A stretch of DNA of 64,000 nt from Bombus terrestris (lineage: Eukaryota; Arthropoda; Insecta; Hymenoptera; Apidae): assembly GCF_910591885.1 (NCBI RefSeq), contig NC_063279.1:11842001-11906000 (forward strand). Direction: 5' to 3'. Positions 1-13,345 of this stretch are shown in pieces (positions within the stretch are counted from its first letter, which is position 1; each line of letters begins with the position of its first letter). The position numbers and the translations under genes were made by a program. The notes below the pieces were generated by a model. That model was not told where the DNA came from. It saw only the letters and a list, made by a program, of their open reading frames with translations, and ran no database searches.

Positions 1-3000
1 TGACGCGATACAGATAGCGGTCACGGTACGCCCCTGGCGTACCTGGAGCCCCCAGTCCCACGAATTATGGTTTTCAATATGATGACGGTTTCGTATCTGC
101 CGACCGACCTCGCTCTCATCTCTCTTTCTCTTTCTCTCTTGGTCTTCGTCTTCGTGTTCTCCTCCTCCTGCTCTTTTCGGAACGTCCGCCTTTCTCTTCG
201 GCAGCCTTCGAGATATACTTCGTCCGCGGGCTCGTAAACCGTCTAAAAGGCTTCGACGATTTTTGCCTCGCCGCTGCTCGCACGCACGAAAGATCGCTGG
301 TCGCGCAGAACCTTCTCTTCTATCGCTTCCAACCCCTTGTCTCTTTCTACTTTCTTCGATTTCTTTCAGGTTTCTTCTTCTTTTAATTTAAAGCGTTCTT
401 AATAGAGTTATCGTGGTATCTTTCGACGCGAAATGATAATTGTCCGTCGAGGAGGGTGGAGGTTGGCTAGAAATGAAAATAACGCTTACTTATAAATAAT
501 AATTAGAATATTATTATAATAATTAATAAATGGAATAAATTTCAAATAATTGCACCGTCATTCGTAGCTACGATCCTAATCATTCGCCCCTACAAATTAT
601 TCTACAATTTTGAAAAGTATTCGTTTCTACGTCATTGCAAATAAAATTGTCTCCGGCGAATCTCTAATTTTCCAAAGGAAGGACACTAATTTTTACGTGG
701 CCGTGGTGCGAGATAAATAATTCTAAAAATCGCCGATATCTCTTCCGAGAGGTGAACGAGAATGGCAGAGGGAAAAAGACGAATTGGAACGGGTGAAGGG
801 CTCGCCGGGGGTGGAGAGGTGCTATCATCGGTACGTAAGCACGAAATATCGCGACATCGTAGTGGCTGTACGCTGTAAAAATATTTTAAGCGGCTCCCGA
901 AGGCACGGTGCAGCCACGGGTCGGGGTTGGTTTAGTGGCGGCGCCTGAAAAAGCACGATTACGTTTACGACTTCCCTCTCCGTCTGTCGACTCGCTCACC
1001 CTCCGTCTGCCTTTTCCCACGAACCACCACCGTGAAAGGGGGATGGATCCGTCGCGTGCTCGACAAATTTTCAATCGGATCTCCACCGTCTCTTCGCCCG
1101 ATTTTTCTCGCCCCTTCGTTTTCGAAAAATATCTTAATTATCGGTTTGAGTAAAAATTATGGACTAAATGGTATTATGTTTGCTGTACTTAAGAAGAATC
1201 GTGGATCAAACGAACTGTTTCAATTTATGAATATTTTTAATGAAGATGATTGCTACGTGAAACCTAATCACTTGTGAATTGATCAAATCGTGTATTCAGA
1301 AATAAAATTGTCAGGTAATCTATAAAACTGCGTGTATGTCTATTGCAATGGAGTCCGACGAATATTTTCCAAATCTTATCTTAGATATTTCTATTTTCTG
1401 GTTAATTCCATATTTCCGTTTCTGCCTTCTTGCTTCTTTGAACTACAAATATACTACAAATACGATAAATCCGTTTTGTGAAACTGTCTTACCTTTAACA
1501 CGACAGTATAGGATTGTTATTTAATTTCTCAAAACCCAAAGAATTAATCGCGATAGAGTTGATCCGTTTGGCTTCGATGTGACTTACGTCACATTTCGCA
1601 GCTTCACGCCCTTCCAATTTAGTTATTTCAATATCTCCGTGTCCGCCCTCGCCGTTTTTTTCATTTATCTAACGCTCTTCATCCCTCCAGCATTAATAAA
1701 ACATCAACTACCTTTCTCGATTCCTATCGGAAAAAGGAATAAATATCTCAATACGCACTCTGTGATTCATCTTCCACATCACTCGGAAGACAGCAAACCA
1801 CGTCCGCCGTAATCTCGTAGGCGTATGAAGCTTATCGTCGTCATGATGCGAAAAATCGGGTCAAGCGTTGGGTTTCGCCGCGTGAAAGGGTGGAAGCAGC
1901 GCCTTATTAAGAAAGATGGCGTGGCATCAGAGAAAAAGCAACACGGCTAACCGTGAGGAGGTGGGATGGAAAGTGAGGGTTGAAGGGGTGGACGCTGTAT
2001 TATCTTCGCGCAACCCATTCCTGCGACCTTATCTACCGTAAAAACTTCGACTTTAACCACCGGGGATCATAATCGAGCTTATCTCTCTGCCACCCTATCC
2101 CACACGCTCACCCTGCGTTCCGTCTCGTTCTAACTCACCGTCGTTGCACCGAAGGCTATCTACCGCTTTTACTCTCGTCTATCGCCCCCTGACGCGCTAT
2201 CGTGGATTTTATCGCGAAACTTTGGATCGACTCGCAGAGACGGAGATCGTGAGGATGAAGAGAGCCGCGGAAAGAGAAGCGGAGGCTCTTATTGTACGCC
2301 ACGAACACCTCGAGGGTTGGATGATTGACGAAAGGAAGAAGATCGTGCATGCTTCAGATATTATAGAATTAGACCGGTTTGGAGATTGATACACGAGGTC
2401 CTCCATTCGTCGTGCGATTAAAGTCAGCGAGGCTATACGATAAAAAATAAGACGAACTATAATTAAATATAATAATAAAATTACATTTTATTTACGTTGG
2501 AATAATAAAATTACATCTGCCTAGTTTCTAACTCGAGAGGGGTAAACAATCGATAATTTGTTAAAATTGCCATTGATCACTTGATAATCTTATTTGTTAG
2601 ATTGTCGCATTGCAAAGATCCATCTAATATAACTATGCTTTTCATATACACGCATCTGTTTGTTTATAAGTATTTTACGACTGAAAGTACTTAAATGTCG
2701 AAGCTCTTAAAATTCTGCGTTAAGTCGTGGTGATGAAATAGCTGCTTACTAATTAAATTCAGCCTCGTTGTTAAAGATGAAACAATCCAACGGTACTCCG
2801 GATTTTATTTCATACGAGTATCAATCGTGGCAGCGAAATTCGAGGCACGAGGCGCGATGTACGCCGGTAACTCACGGGAATACCGATAAACGACACAAAA
2901 TTAACTTCCACTCTCGCCGTTCCCTCGCGCCGACTTCCTCAGACACTCGATAAAAATCCATTTCCACGTATCTCCGTCTCCCTCCCGTCGATTTACGACT

Positions 3001-4203
3001 CTTTCACCCCCGTTCCTCTTTTCTCGAACGCAGGCAACATCGCCGAACGACGGCCCAATATCATCGAAATTGAGCGATTCCAGGCGTTCCTCCCGTAAGA
3101 AGCAAACTGGCAACTTCGGTTGGAAGTCGAGGGGTTCCTCTGCGTTTCTCGTTCGTGCGCTACTTTACTACCCCGATGGCAAACGAACGTACGTGCTGTT
3201 TCGCCAACGAGTGTATCCGTGTGCATAATGCTACTTGCCACGCGGGCGTAATTTTTATGAACGCTCGTTTGCATGCAACATGTCATTCCTCGTAAAATAT
3301 AGTAAATCGACGCTTGAACAAGTGAATTTATGTGTTGTGTTTTGATACCGGCAGATACGATAGAGGAACGTGAGAAAGACGATATTGAGAAAAACGAGAG
3401 CAACTGTTTTAGGAGAACCCTTTCTTATCGTATATTTACCCTCGTCTAAGACCATTCGATGGAAGTCGTGAAAGAAAATAAATTAATCTGCGAATTTCGT
3501 AATATCAAATTATTTTAATAACCGTCTCGATCTATGTTTTTATATGATTATATTTTTACGTCCATCTAAGAACCTGCTCCTCGCCGTTCCTTTTTCATTT
3601 CTTTAAAACTACATTTATGGTCTGTATACAACGTTCTTAGAACATTTTAGCGGCTACTAAATGCGCAGTCTGGTTATACTGAGATATAACGGCACGCTTA
3701 ACTCTGGGCACGTATAGGTACGTGAGAGTTCGCTACGCGGGGGATTGTTCGTGGACACGATCGTAAATATAACCCCCTTCGAGTTTTCGATACCTCAATG
3801 GCGACTTTACGACGATCTGGTCTGCGAAAATTGCTCATCGATTCCACCAACTCCAGCTTAACACGCATCGTTCACACTTGCTGTCTTCAACGCTCTCTGT
3901 GGATTATTTACAAACTTGACAATGGACGATTGACAAATTTATTTAATAATCTACGTTTGAAAAAACAGCTTCAAGAACCTTATCGTTCCATAAAGCATAA
4001 AGTACAAACTCGTTAAATTTTGAAAATGAAATATCATATTTTGATAATCACGTGGACTGTATTTTTCAATGATCAAAGGTTAAAAAATTACAATAATAAT
4101 AATCATCACCTTCTATGATAGAATATTCCAATAAATCCCACTTTTATTCAACTTCGTCTCCCAGAACGCTTTTCTCCGAGCATAAAATTTGTCATAAAAC
4201 CGC
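1..4203. other. Non-coding region, probable distal ush intron or upstream DNA
   Basis: I found no open frame here with a recognisable domain, plausible composition and good splice sites. The base composition alternates between GC-rich islands (for example 880-1120, 1820-2380 and 2860-3200) and AT-rich stretches. A pyrimidine-rich tract lies near 118-180. The short frames overlap on both strands in the same GC-rich islands, which is typical of chance frames. The region precedes the first recognisable ush exon in the same orientation, so it is probably intron 1 or upstream regulatory DNA of that gene; this is inference. GATA-like words such as CTTATC occur near 2030 and 2078. Confidence 0.5.
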
Positions 4204-4246
4204 GTGATTTCCATAGGGTACACTATCAAAATCTACAACGCTTTAT

Positions 4247-4763
4247 TAATAAATATCGCTGGAAGGGAGGACGAAGTGGAAGGACAGAAGAATATTAGCA
4301 AGATTCAGTGGAAACGAGGCCAAAGCAAGGGAATACTGGAAAGAAGAGGGAGAAAAAGATGCAAATTATGTAAAAGGAAAGAAAAAGACCTGAGCCATGT
4401 AATAGAAGAATGTGAAATAACAGGAGGACCAAAGGACATAGAAAATGAGACTCGAGAAGGACTAACAGAACTAAAAGCAATAATAGAGAAGAGAAGGGCA
4501 ATACAAGACGGGAAGGAACGACAAGAAGGAAGCACAGCAAAGAGGCAAAAGCCCAAAGTTGCAATAGTTTTTTAGTCATTAGTTTTTGGTTTTTAGTTTT
4601 TAGGGATAGAATAATTAAGGGAGTGCAATATAATAGAGTGGATAAGAGGGGAGGTAGATGTATAAGAAGCGAAATAGGTATAAGAGATGTAAAACCGAAA
4701 GTTCGTCCAAAGCCGAAAGGCACGGACTAAGCACTAATAAATAAATAAAATAATAAATATCGC
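4247..4763 (+). mobile_element. 5'-truncated LINE remnant with 13-bp target-site duplication
   Basis: An inserted block of about 490 bases is flanked by the same 13-base sequence, TAATAAATATCGC, at 4247-4259 and 4751-4763. The block carries an open frame to 4575 ending in a cysteine/histidine cluster with the spacing C-x2-C-x8-H-x4-C (around CKLCKRKEKDLSHVIEEC). This resembles the zinc-binding end found after reverse transcriptase in many insect LINEs. After the stop comes a short 3' region and a terminal AATAAATAAATAAAATAA tail. The tail, the direct repeats and the absence of the upstream reverse transcriptase all fit target-primed insertion of a truncated copy. The clade (R1, Jockey or other) cannot be decided from this fragment. 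Confidence 0.8.
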
Positions 4764-5094
4764 AACCGCTTTAGAAAACAACTAAACCAATCTCCGTATC
4801 TGGTATTTCGAAAGCATCCAGCAGAAGTACGTCGTCAGGTTGCTGGTTTCTACTCTAGCTAGATGAACGCGTCATGAGTCAAAACTTTCGTGGTCCGACG
4901 AGGAAAATCAAAGAAATAGAACTAGACAGGAGGAGGATCGAGGGGGGCAAGGTGGCGAGATATACCGAGCCCGCCCTTTGATAATTATTCATTCGGTCGA
5001 CTTCCAGAGCGGTTCGATATCGATCTTAAAACGTCGTCCAGAAGGTAGGCGAGAAGTGTCCTGGTCAGATACGAAATCTCGTTGTGTCGGTTCA

Positions 5095-5141
<47 letters not shown>

Positions 5142-8100
5142 TTCGTCTTCGTGGTCATTCGCAGGCAACCTCTGTCGCGAGCAGAGAACAGAGAGCAAGT
5201 TGCAAAGGGAAGAGAAAGAGAGGAAGCTCGTCGGCCTTAATGTATGCACGTCGAGGTCCTGCCGAGCGATAATTGCCCGATGTGGCATTGCCTTCGTGGC
5301 AACGAGCATTGGTCACGTCTCAATGTTTTAAGCCGCGTTCACAGTGTCCTCCGATTGATTCACCGCTTCACGATCGAAACGATCGCTCCGCGAAATTTCT
5401 TCATCAACGAGGATTGAGTTGGAATTATTCTCGTGCTTTCGACAGACAAAATTCTGTTTTGGATAATATCATTCCTCTTTTTTTTTTTTTTATTATGAAA
5501 ATGCAATTTGATAGATTCTGGAAATTCACACTGAATTAATGTCACCTCCAAGTTTCCATTCTAAAAAAAGTGAGGCACTTTGCTTCGTCGAAGGACTTGA
5601 AATTTTATCGTATTAACCATTTATCGTAGATACTCTAAAGATTTTGAATAATTCCTGCTTCTCTAATTATCTACGTTCAACGTAAGAGATTCCCGCTAGC
5701 CAAAGATATAACATGAATTTCATTCGCAAACTTTGAAATATCTATTCCCTGCGTCCTCGATTATCCGCATTCAACGTGAAGGAATCTTCTACTATGAAAG
5801 ATATAAATTATGTTTCGAATTTCTATCCCAAACCCTACATTTTGCTCTACTTTCACCATCCAACGACAAGACGACACAACAACCCGCGCAGAATCATCTC
5901 TCTGACAGCTACGACATGTTCATGGATTTGTGTTGATCCAGGAAGTCTCGATTCTGAAAGAGAGTCTACTCTCCATACTGTCGGCCGCTTCTCATGGTTG
6001 ATCCGGGCTCTGGTCCTCTTTGGAAATTTGTAAAGAGTCGAATCGACTCGATCGTGGCCGAACAGAGGGCCGAAAGGTAACGAGACTAAAGATTGACCGG
6101 ATCAGATACGAGCGGGTAGGACCGGCCAGTCCAGATTCTCGCGATAGGAGAATTTAATAACCTGCTACGTGGCGGAGGGGGAGGATGGCAGGCCGATAGG
6201 GTGGCTGGAAGGTGGTACAAGGAGGGGGTGCAATAATATCGAGAGATATCGATCTTTAATTAGGCACGCAGCGCGGGAACGAGAGATTAGATCTGTAGCT
6301 AGACGAGAAGCGAGTTCTGGCCATCTTCCCTCCTCTCCTCTTGTTTCTCTCTCTTGCTCGCGCTATTCCTCTGCTTTCCTATCCCTCTTATACGACCATT
6401 CTTTCTTCCCCGTCCCCTTTCCATCATCTTTTTTTCTTCTCTCGTCTCTCTAACTTGCTCGAGTTCTGCTATATACTGGTCCTTCGAAGATCTTTCGGCT
6501 GCTTCGTAGTATCGTCTGCCACAATGAGACTCGATCCAGATCCATTTTCGTTGATTGTATCGAAAGAACGAAGAAAGGCAGTTCGATGGTATCGCTACCG
6601 GGCTCGCCGGAATATTTTGTGAATATAATTGCCGTGGATTTGTTTTATTTGGAAGCAATCTGTGGAAGCCTCCGGTTGGCGGCCATTGTCGTGCGCATTC
6701 AATGGTACTTTTATCTTCTTTGTCGATGAGAACGAAGAGAGGAAATTGGTCACCGGTTGTCGCGCCATCGCTCTTCTTCTTAAAATATTTATACCATATG
6801 ATTTGTAGCTTGTCGATTTACTAATCGACGATATCGATAAATTGACGTGTGACAAGCGTAGATTGTGAACAACCGTCTTCTATTTTCTAAAACGGTGAAA
6901 AAGTTTATCGAGCTTGTAGCGACGTTTGAAAAGTGATTTGATTTTGCACGGTTTTGAGTTGGTCGTTGTCGATCTATTAAAATTATCGAAAAGTGTCTCC
7001 TTATTGTAACAGCCTCTTTGAGACGTCGTTACAGGAGCTCGAGAGGAAGAGAAAAAGAGGAGAAAGAAAGAAAAGGGAGATGGCGTGATTCGTGAATAAG
7101 TTGGTATCGTGGGCAGGACGTTTTGTTGCCTCCAGAAAACGGGAATCCGGAATTTTAATCGAAGGAGGAGGCGGCAGATAATTTTCAACGCGTGTACGCA
7201 GCACGAGCCCGTTGCGACCATGCGCATTGAATATGCAGAGAGCCAGGGATATGCTTTATACGTGTCGACGATTAAGCCTTGAAAGATGGGGCAGTCATTA
7301 AGAGATACCAGCCGTTGACACCAGCGGAGACACTCGAACAGATAAACCTTTTCCTTTTTTCCCTCGGTACTCGCACCTCAACAGCGTGCTCCCAGCAGTT
7401 CGATGCATTCTTTTTGCTCGTCTATGTTGCATCTGGTTTCCTTTAAATGCATTTTCTGGATTGTGCGGTGGTTTATGGTAATTCGTAAACTTCAATGTTC
7501 TCCCTCACAATCCATTCATTGTAAGAATAAATGTGTTTAACCCACGACTGGTATCGTTGCAGTGCAGTACTTATTTTTCAAATATTTTATTTTATCGAAC
7601 GTTGTATATATATATATCTGAGACGCTGAAAATAATGATATACAAAATGCATGTATATCTTGATATTAAGTAACGTAAATTATCCTGGTCACCTATATGA
7701 CTCAAGGATAACAGTTAAGGGCTAGGCATTTGGTTTTTCTCGACAAATTTTCTGCCAAATTTGTTCTAGTTCGCTTTTAATTAAATCGAATATATCAATT
7801 TCGGATTTCTACGGGAATATCTTGAACGATACCCGTGTTATTCAGAATATTCGTAGTTTGATTTAAAGGACAAAGAGAGTGAGACGCGGTACGTTGCTCC
7901 TCGCAGCATGGCTGGGCGGGCTCGATTTCTGGTTTTCACCGGCACCAGAAAAAATCACCAGCAAAAGCAGTGAAAACCAAGCTCGGTGACAGATGGCGAG
8001 TACTGATAACGTCCCTCGAAGGTCCTGCTAGCAAGCGAAACGACCTGCACGGATCCTGTTCCTGTCGCGAGATAAAAGAAGAAACAGCTGCGTCCCGGCG

Positions 8101-8460
8101 CTGATCGGAGATCGTTCTCCCGTACGAGAATGCTTTCGACGTAGGACAATCGTATGAAAATTTATGGCGATCATTTGTTTATCTATTTATTCTACGGGCG
8201 AAATAGACAATGAGCGGGACACGGGTCCGCGTTGTAACCGAGACGAGGAACGCGTTAATCGGCCGATGGAAAACACAAACTGATGATGAGCAGTTAAGGA
8301 ATTAAAAATTTATTCCTTCCTTTCGCATCTTCCTCTTTACTTTCTAAAAAATTGTTTCTTCCTTTCTTTTTTATTTAAAAGTACAAAAATACATATAACG
8401 CAGATAATATATAACAATATATAAAATATAAGAAAGGTAAGTTTTCTTAAATTCTTTAGT
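4764..8460. other. Non-coding region upstream of ush
   Basis: No convincing exon is visible. The stretch includes a TCG trinucleotide tract, pyrimidine-rich DNA near 6320-6460 and a short TA run near 7599-7618. The open frames at 4978-5331 and on the opposite strand over the TCG tract are low-complexity translations. Likely intronic or upstream DNA of ush, by position only. Confidence 0.45.
5096..5151. repeat. (TCG)n trinucleotide microsatellite
   Basis: About eleven consecutive TCG units are followed by degenerate TTG/TCT variants. The tract reads as polySer, polyArg or polyAsp depending on frame, which explains several apparent open frames across it. Confidence 0.95.
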
Positions 8461-9110
8461 TTAACACTAGAACTACCACACCAGTCAAATTGACTGGTTT
8501 TACAATTTTATTTTAAAATTCCTACTTCACGTTATATCTTTTTTCCGCAATGATGTAATGACTTTTGCAACGATAACTAAAAGAATAATTTAATGAATTT
8601 TATTTTGTTTTTTATATATTCAAACTAAAAATAATTTTGTATCAAGGCTACTTATATCAATACCAGTCAACACGACTGATACTTGTCAAAATGTAAAAGG
8701 GTCCTGCAATCTGTTTATCGAACCCCAATTAACCAGCTTCCTCGTTTCGTACAACTTGCCACACGTTTTTAAAATTTTTACTGCGTATCATTCGATATGA
8801 CGATATCAGTTATCAGGAAAATTCCGGATCGATCGCTAGATCGCTAGATACTAACACTAGAAATACTGCACCAGTGAAAACGACTGGTTCTACAATTTTA
8901 TAAATGTGTTAACCCTCGTTTAGGGATCATGGTCCCAGATGGATTAATAATACCAAAAATGTACTACATAACATGGAATTCCTTCTGTAAGAAAGTAATA
9001 AATCAATAAATATAAAAATATTCTATTATTACGTATTTTTTAAAAACCAGTCATTTTGATTGGTTTTGTACAAATAGCTTCGTGTTAACTATTAATAGTT
9101 CTAGTGTTAA
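8461..9110. mobile_element. TTAA-bounded inverted-repeat element(s), possibly piggyBac-type MITE
   Basis: The left end reads TTAACACTAGAACTACC and the right end at 9096-9110 is TAGTTCTAGTGTTAA, its inverted complement over about 15 bases. Both ends start or finish in TTAA, the target site of piggyBac-type transposons. A second, slightly diverged left end (TAACACTAGAAATACTGCACC) sits at 8852, so the block may be one older copy (from 8461) interrupted or followed by a second copy (8852-9110). Each end carries a nearby palindrome, ACCAGTCAAATTGACTGGT at the left and a variant at the right. No transposase frame is present. Superfamily assignment rests only on TTAA and is tentative. Confidence 0.65.
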
Positions 9111-11975
9111 GAATACCTAGGTTTTTGCTTTCTAAGTTGTCTTCAGAAATATCGTACGTGAATTTGTGTCTGATAATAACAATTTCGGAGCTCGAGAAGC
9201 TCAACGCAGGCAAGCTAAGATAACCTGAGATCGATAAAATCATCGTGCTTAAAATCAAAATGCATCATAGCTGCGAACAACAAACATGCCAGCACGTAAT
9301 AAACTTTCAACAGGTATAACTAGCAACGAGAGAGCAACCATTACGAGTCTCATACATACGCTATATCTATCGTTAAATATCGCCATTAGGACATAATATA
9401 GCGGCATAATTGCACTAATAACGAACACCATTAGCTTTATTCACTCGGCTCAATGAACTAATAATATTCCCAACTAGTAATCGGCGCGTATTTTCGTCCC
9501 GATCGACCGTCCGGCTCTGATCGAGTAATTAAGTGGTAAATGGCTGAAAGTCGAAATGTTACGCTATCTCGTCACGATATCGACGCCCGGGATTTATCGT
9601 TGCCCTTTAGCATAATTACTATCATTATTGTCCTACGTATGTGCACACGCGAGAGCTCGTCACGTGAAATACTCTCGCATGGACAGGTGAGCACGCGAGG
9701 TGTTACGTTTCTCCGATCCCTCGTGTTACGTTCAAAAACATCGATACGCGATCTTCATGGACGATCCTCGATCGATCTACGGTGTAATTAAATTTTCGGA
9801 TCGATCCGCGAGATACGCCTGGTCGCTCGAGCAATCCTTGTTTAACGTCGTTCGACCAAAGATTTATTATATCCTCCAGGCATTCGAAGAAGTTGTAGTT
9901 TTCGCTTTAGTTTTCTTTCGTAGAAGTAGAAAATGATGTTCGATAGGTAGATTAGATTGTTCGATTTTTGTAGTGGCGTTTAACAACATGCATCGAATCG
10001 ATTAGATGTCGATTAAATGGATAAATAGTTTTTCTTGAAAGGAATGATGCAATTTATGTGACACAATCTGACCTGGGTCATTACATGATGCGTCACAGTG
10101 CTATTTATGATTTCTAATTGGCCGACAACGCGTGATACGAGATGAACGAGTATAATTGCCTGGAGATATTGGAAGAGGAAATCAATGATACCAAGGCAAG
10201 GAGTAATTAACACAGCTTGTTATTAAAACTTCGTTAACTTATAATATAGAGCTCTGTAAGCTAGCCGAAGGTACGAAAGTAATTTTCTTAGCGACGAAAC
10301 TAAATGTTAAATTTGAAAAGACCTGTGTGTATCGTATGTAAAGATCTTATATCGTCTTTTACGATCTGATCGAAGATCCAAATACGCAAAACGGGGATCT
10401 ACGATTTGCCTAAGATTTCTGTTTCCTCTTTTCGTATAGTTGATTAATTATCCGTCGAAATTCTCAAGACACGGTGATCGCAGGCAATTCGAATCGCCTG
10501 GTCGCCGTGTCACTACACGTATGACGGCCACGTATAGCCATGCGTGTTGATACGCAGATAGAAGACGAGGTGGACGTAGTAAGAGCTTTGCATGAATAAT
10601 GTTCTCCGCGACGTGATCTGAACTTCTTGGAAGGGATGGACTGAACGGTGGACGGTCTCGTATAAGATCCTCTCTCTCGTTCCCCTCCGGCCGGCACCCC
10701 CTCGTCGAGACGACGAAGAAAACGACGGAGGCGAGGAGCAAGCCGGAATAAAGGCAGATCGAAGATATCGGATCGATCGGGTAGATTTGCGTTTTAATGA
10801 GGTGTGCTTGCACCGATGCTTGGTGAATCTTGAAGAGCTAAGTGTAACGGGACGAATTGAATTGATCGATTGCATCGGTGTTTAATTGAATCGGAACATG
10901 GACAGTTTCGTTTCTAGAGACGTCGTCCGGTAAATTGTGCATAATGTTGTAGTACAAGGGACGGCACGATCCTTGTCCACTAGCCACGATTGCTCGAGTA
11001 CCATCCAATCGAATGTTTCTCAGCGACCTCCGTTTCTAAAGGAATCGATGTTTTAACCAGTGAAATGGTTGCTTCTTCATTACGTGGCACTCGAAAGAAA
11101 TCAAGATCAAATCGTCCTTTAACCTAGGGATGGAAGCCAGAATCCCTTCTGTACAACTTTATAAAGTCGCTTGTCTATCAACTTTCTCATTTTTAAGTTA
11201 CGTTGAAATATTTTTACCGTTTAAAATGTTGTCATCGCTTCGTACCATTTTAAGGTGAAATTATATTGTACATACAAACAGCGACGACGCAAGGAAATAT
11301 TAAAAGTCTCGCAGGTATGTTTCGAGAGAACGATAATATTATTGGTACATCGATAAATTATTGTACAAGAAGAATTCCGCTTGTCTTTCATCTTCCTGCC
11401 TACGCACGACTATAAAACGATCCAATCGATGTCCAACTCTCTCGATCAAACTCCATCAACGTCGACTCTAATTCTTTTACGCTACGTCTAAACTGTCCTC
11501 GAGGTGTCCTATAAAGTTTACCACAGAAACGTCGTCCGAAACGGAGCCCGACTGTCAACCATAGCATTCGGGCGACAACCGAAGCGTTCAGCTAGAGGAA
11601 CAGGAACAGGATCAACCGAACACAGAAGCGAGATCGAGTAGTCACAAGGAAGAGGCTCGACGCGCGGCGTAGGAGCCGATGAGAAGGTTGCGACTTGAGC
11701 TCTCACTTAGCAGCCGCAGTGTCACGATCGGGACGGCTACATTAGCATATCTCCACGATGCAGCGTGGTAGAGTAGAGAGAGGAAAAGACGGTGACTACC
11801 GATGGAAAGAGGAAGAAAGAATAACAGTGAAGAAGGGATGGTGGAGGGAGGAGAAAAGGCAGAAAGAGAAAAGCAAAGTGTTTATGGATGCATCGGTACG
11901 AGTGGCATGCACCTCTGGCATGGGTCGTGGCCCCGTGAAAAGAGGGCGCACACTACCATAATACAGCTTGGAAAG

Positions 11976-12016
11976 AAGGAACAAGAAGAAGAAACAAGAC
12001 GAAGAAGAAGAAGAAG
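11976..12016. repeat. GAA-rich simple repeat
   Basis: A purine-only tract built largely of GAA and GAAA units lies in the presumed ush upstream intron. It yields artificial Glu/Arg/Lys-rich frames. Confidence 0.85.
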
Positions 12017-13322
12017 AAGCAAAGAGGACTCACTCAGGCCTCACTAGCCCTGCCTGTTACCTGTACGTCGCGTGTTTGCCTACCCGCGTCACGATCAGGA
12101 TCCTATTTGCATAGCGCCGATGAAGCTGCTACCGTTGCGCTCGTTTTCCTGCCACCGCACCGGTGTACTGCCATCGTATCCTCCTTCCTTCGGGTGCCAG
12201 CTACGCGTCCAGCCAACAGCAGATGACGAGTACCCAATTGGAAGGAAGTAGACTCAACGTGTTCGCTGCTGGCTCACGGTAATCAGGAAGAGGTCGTAGT
12301 CGATGAAAACTGAGGGCTGATTGTACGAATTGTGAGACATAATGGAATTCTAGGTTTTTTGTAAATTGTTTTAGTGAGATTTTAATGGTAGAAATTCGCT
12401 GTAACGCATATAGCGAAGTTGGAGAGATGTTGTGAGGCTTAAGAAAATAAAAGAGAGAAAAGGATTTATGGGCTGAAAGTATAGTAGAACTTAATTTATT
12501 TGATGATAACGAGGAATAAACAGTTTACGCAATAGGTGTTTTCCTTTTTTTTTTCTTTTTTACTTTAATAATGGTTTCAGTCGACAGCAGTTCAGTTAAT
12601 TAGGCATTAACTAAAATTTTATGCTAATAAATGGAGTTGTATCGTATAGCGTTCCAACATGCATACGATGCGATAAATTATAATGTAAGACCTGGCTGAA
12701 AATGGGCCACGTGGCGCGACTACGACACGCTATACGATATGTAATTTTTACACGACGAGCACGTGTCTCTGCTCTTTATTCGCAATATATTTTTTAACGA
12801 CCAAGGAACGAGCTTAAAGAGAATTTTTGAAAACCATCAAAAATATTTGCCACATATCAAAGAGATTTGATCGATAATTTGATTTCTAAAAAATAAATCT
12901 TCGCTATTACTTCTCTGCCATCAGCTTTAAGCTCTACAACCAATCACCAAATTACAATCCTTTTCAAAAAAAAAAACAAGAACAATTTCCAAACGAATCC
13001 TACTGGAACAGACGAAAGAAATCAAGCTGGAAGAAAAGACTTGTGAGGAAAGACCATCTAAACATTGACTAACGGGTAACAGGTGCGGTTGTTTCTAAAT
13101 TCAATTAAAACCACTCAACAAAGGGAACAATGGCGTAAGTGGCAAAGAGCAGGAGAGCTTCCGAACTCCGTTTCTCACGCGGCTGTTCGTTTCTCGCATA
13201 AAGCGGGGCCGAAGGTGTACACGGGCGCGGTATCGGTTCTGAGAATGGCTTATCAGCCCGCGGATATGTTAATGGCGGCCGTGTTTGCCCCCCTTGTGCC
13301 CCCATCTGCCCTCCACCGTCGG

Positions 13323-13345
13323 CCACCACCACCACCACCACCACC
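13323..13345. repeat. (CCA)n microsatellite
   Basis: A short run of CCA units gives polyproline in the plus frame and polyvaline on the minus frame. This makes the 184-codon frame around it look more protein-like than it is. Confidence 0.9.

Noticed and set aside
4978..5331. Ser-rich, Arg-rich and Asp-rich frames across a trinucleotide tract
   Set aside because: They are three translations of the (TCG)n repeat.
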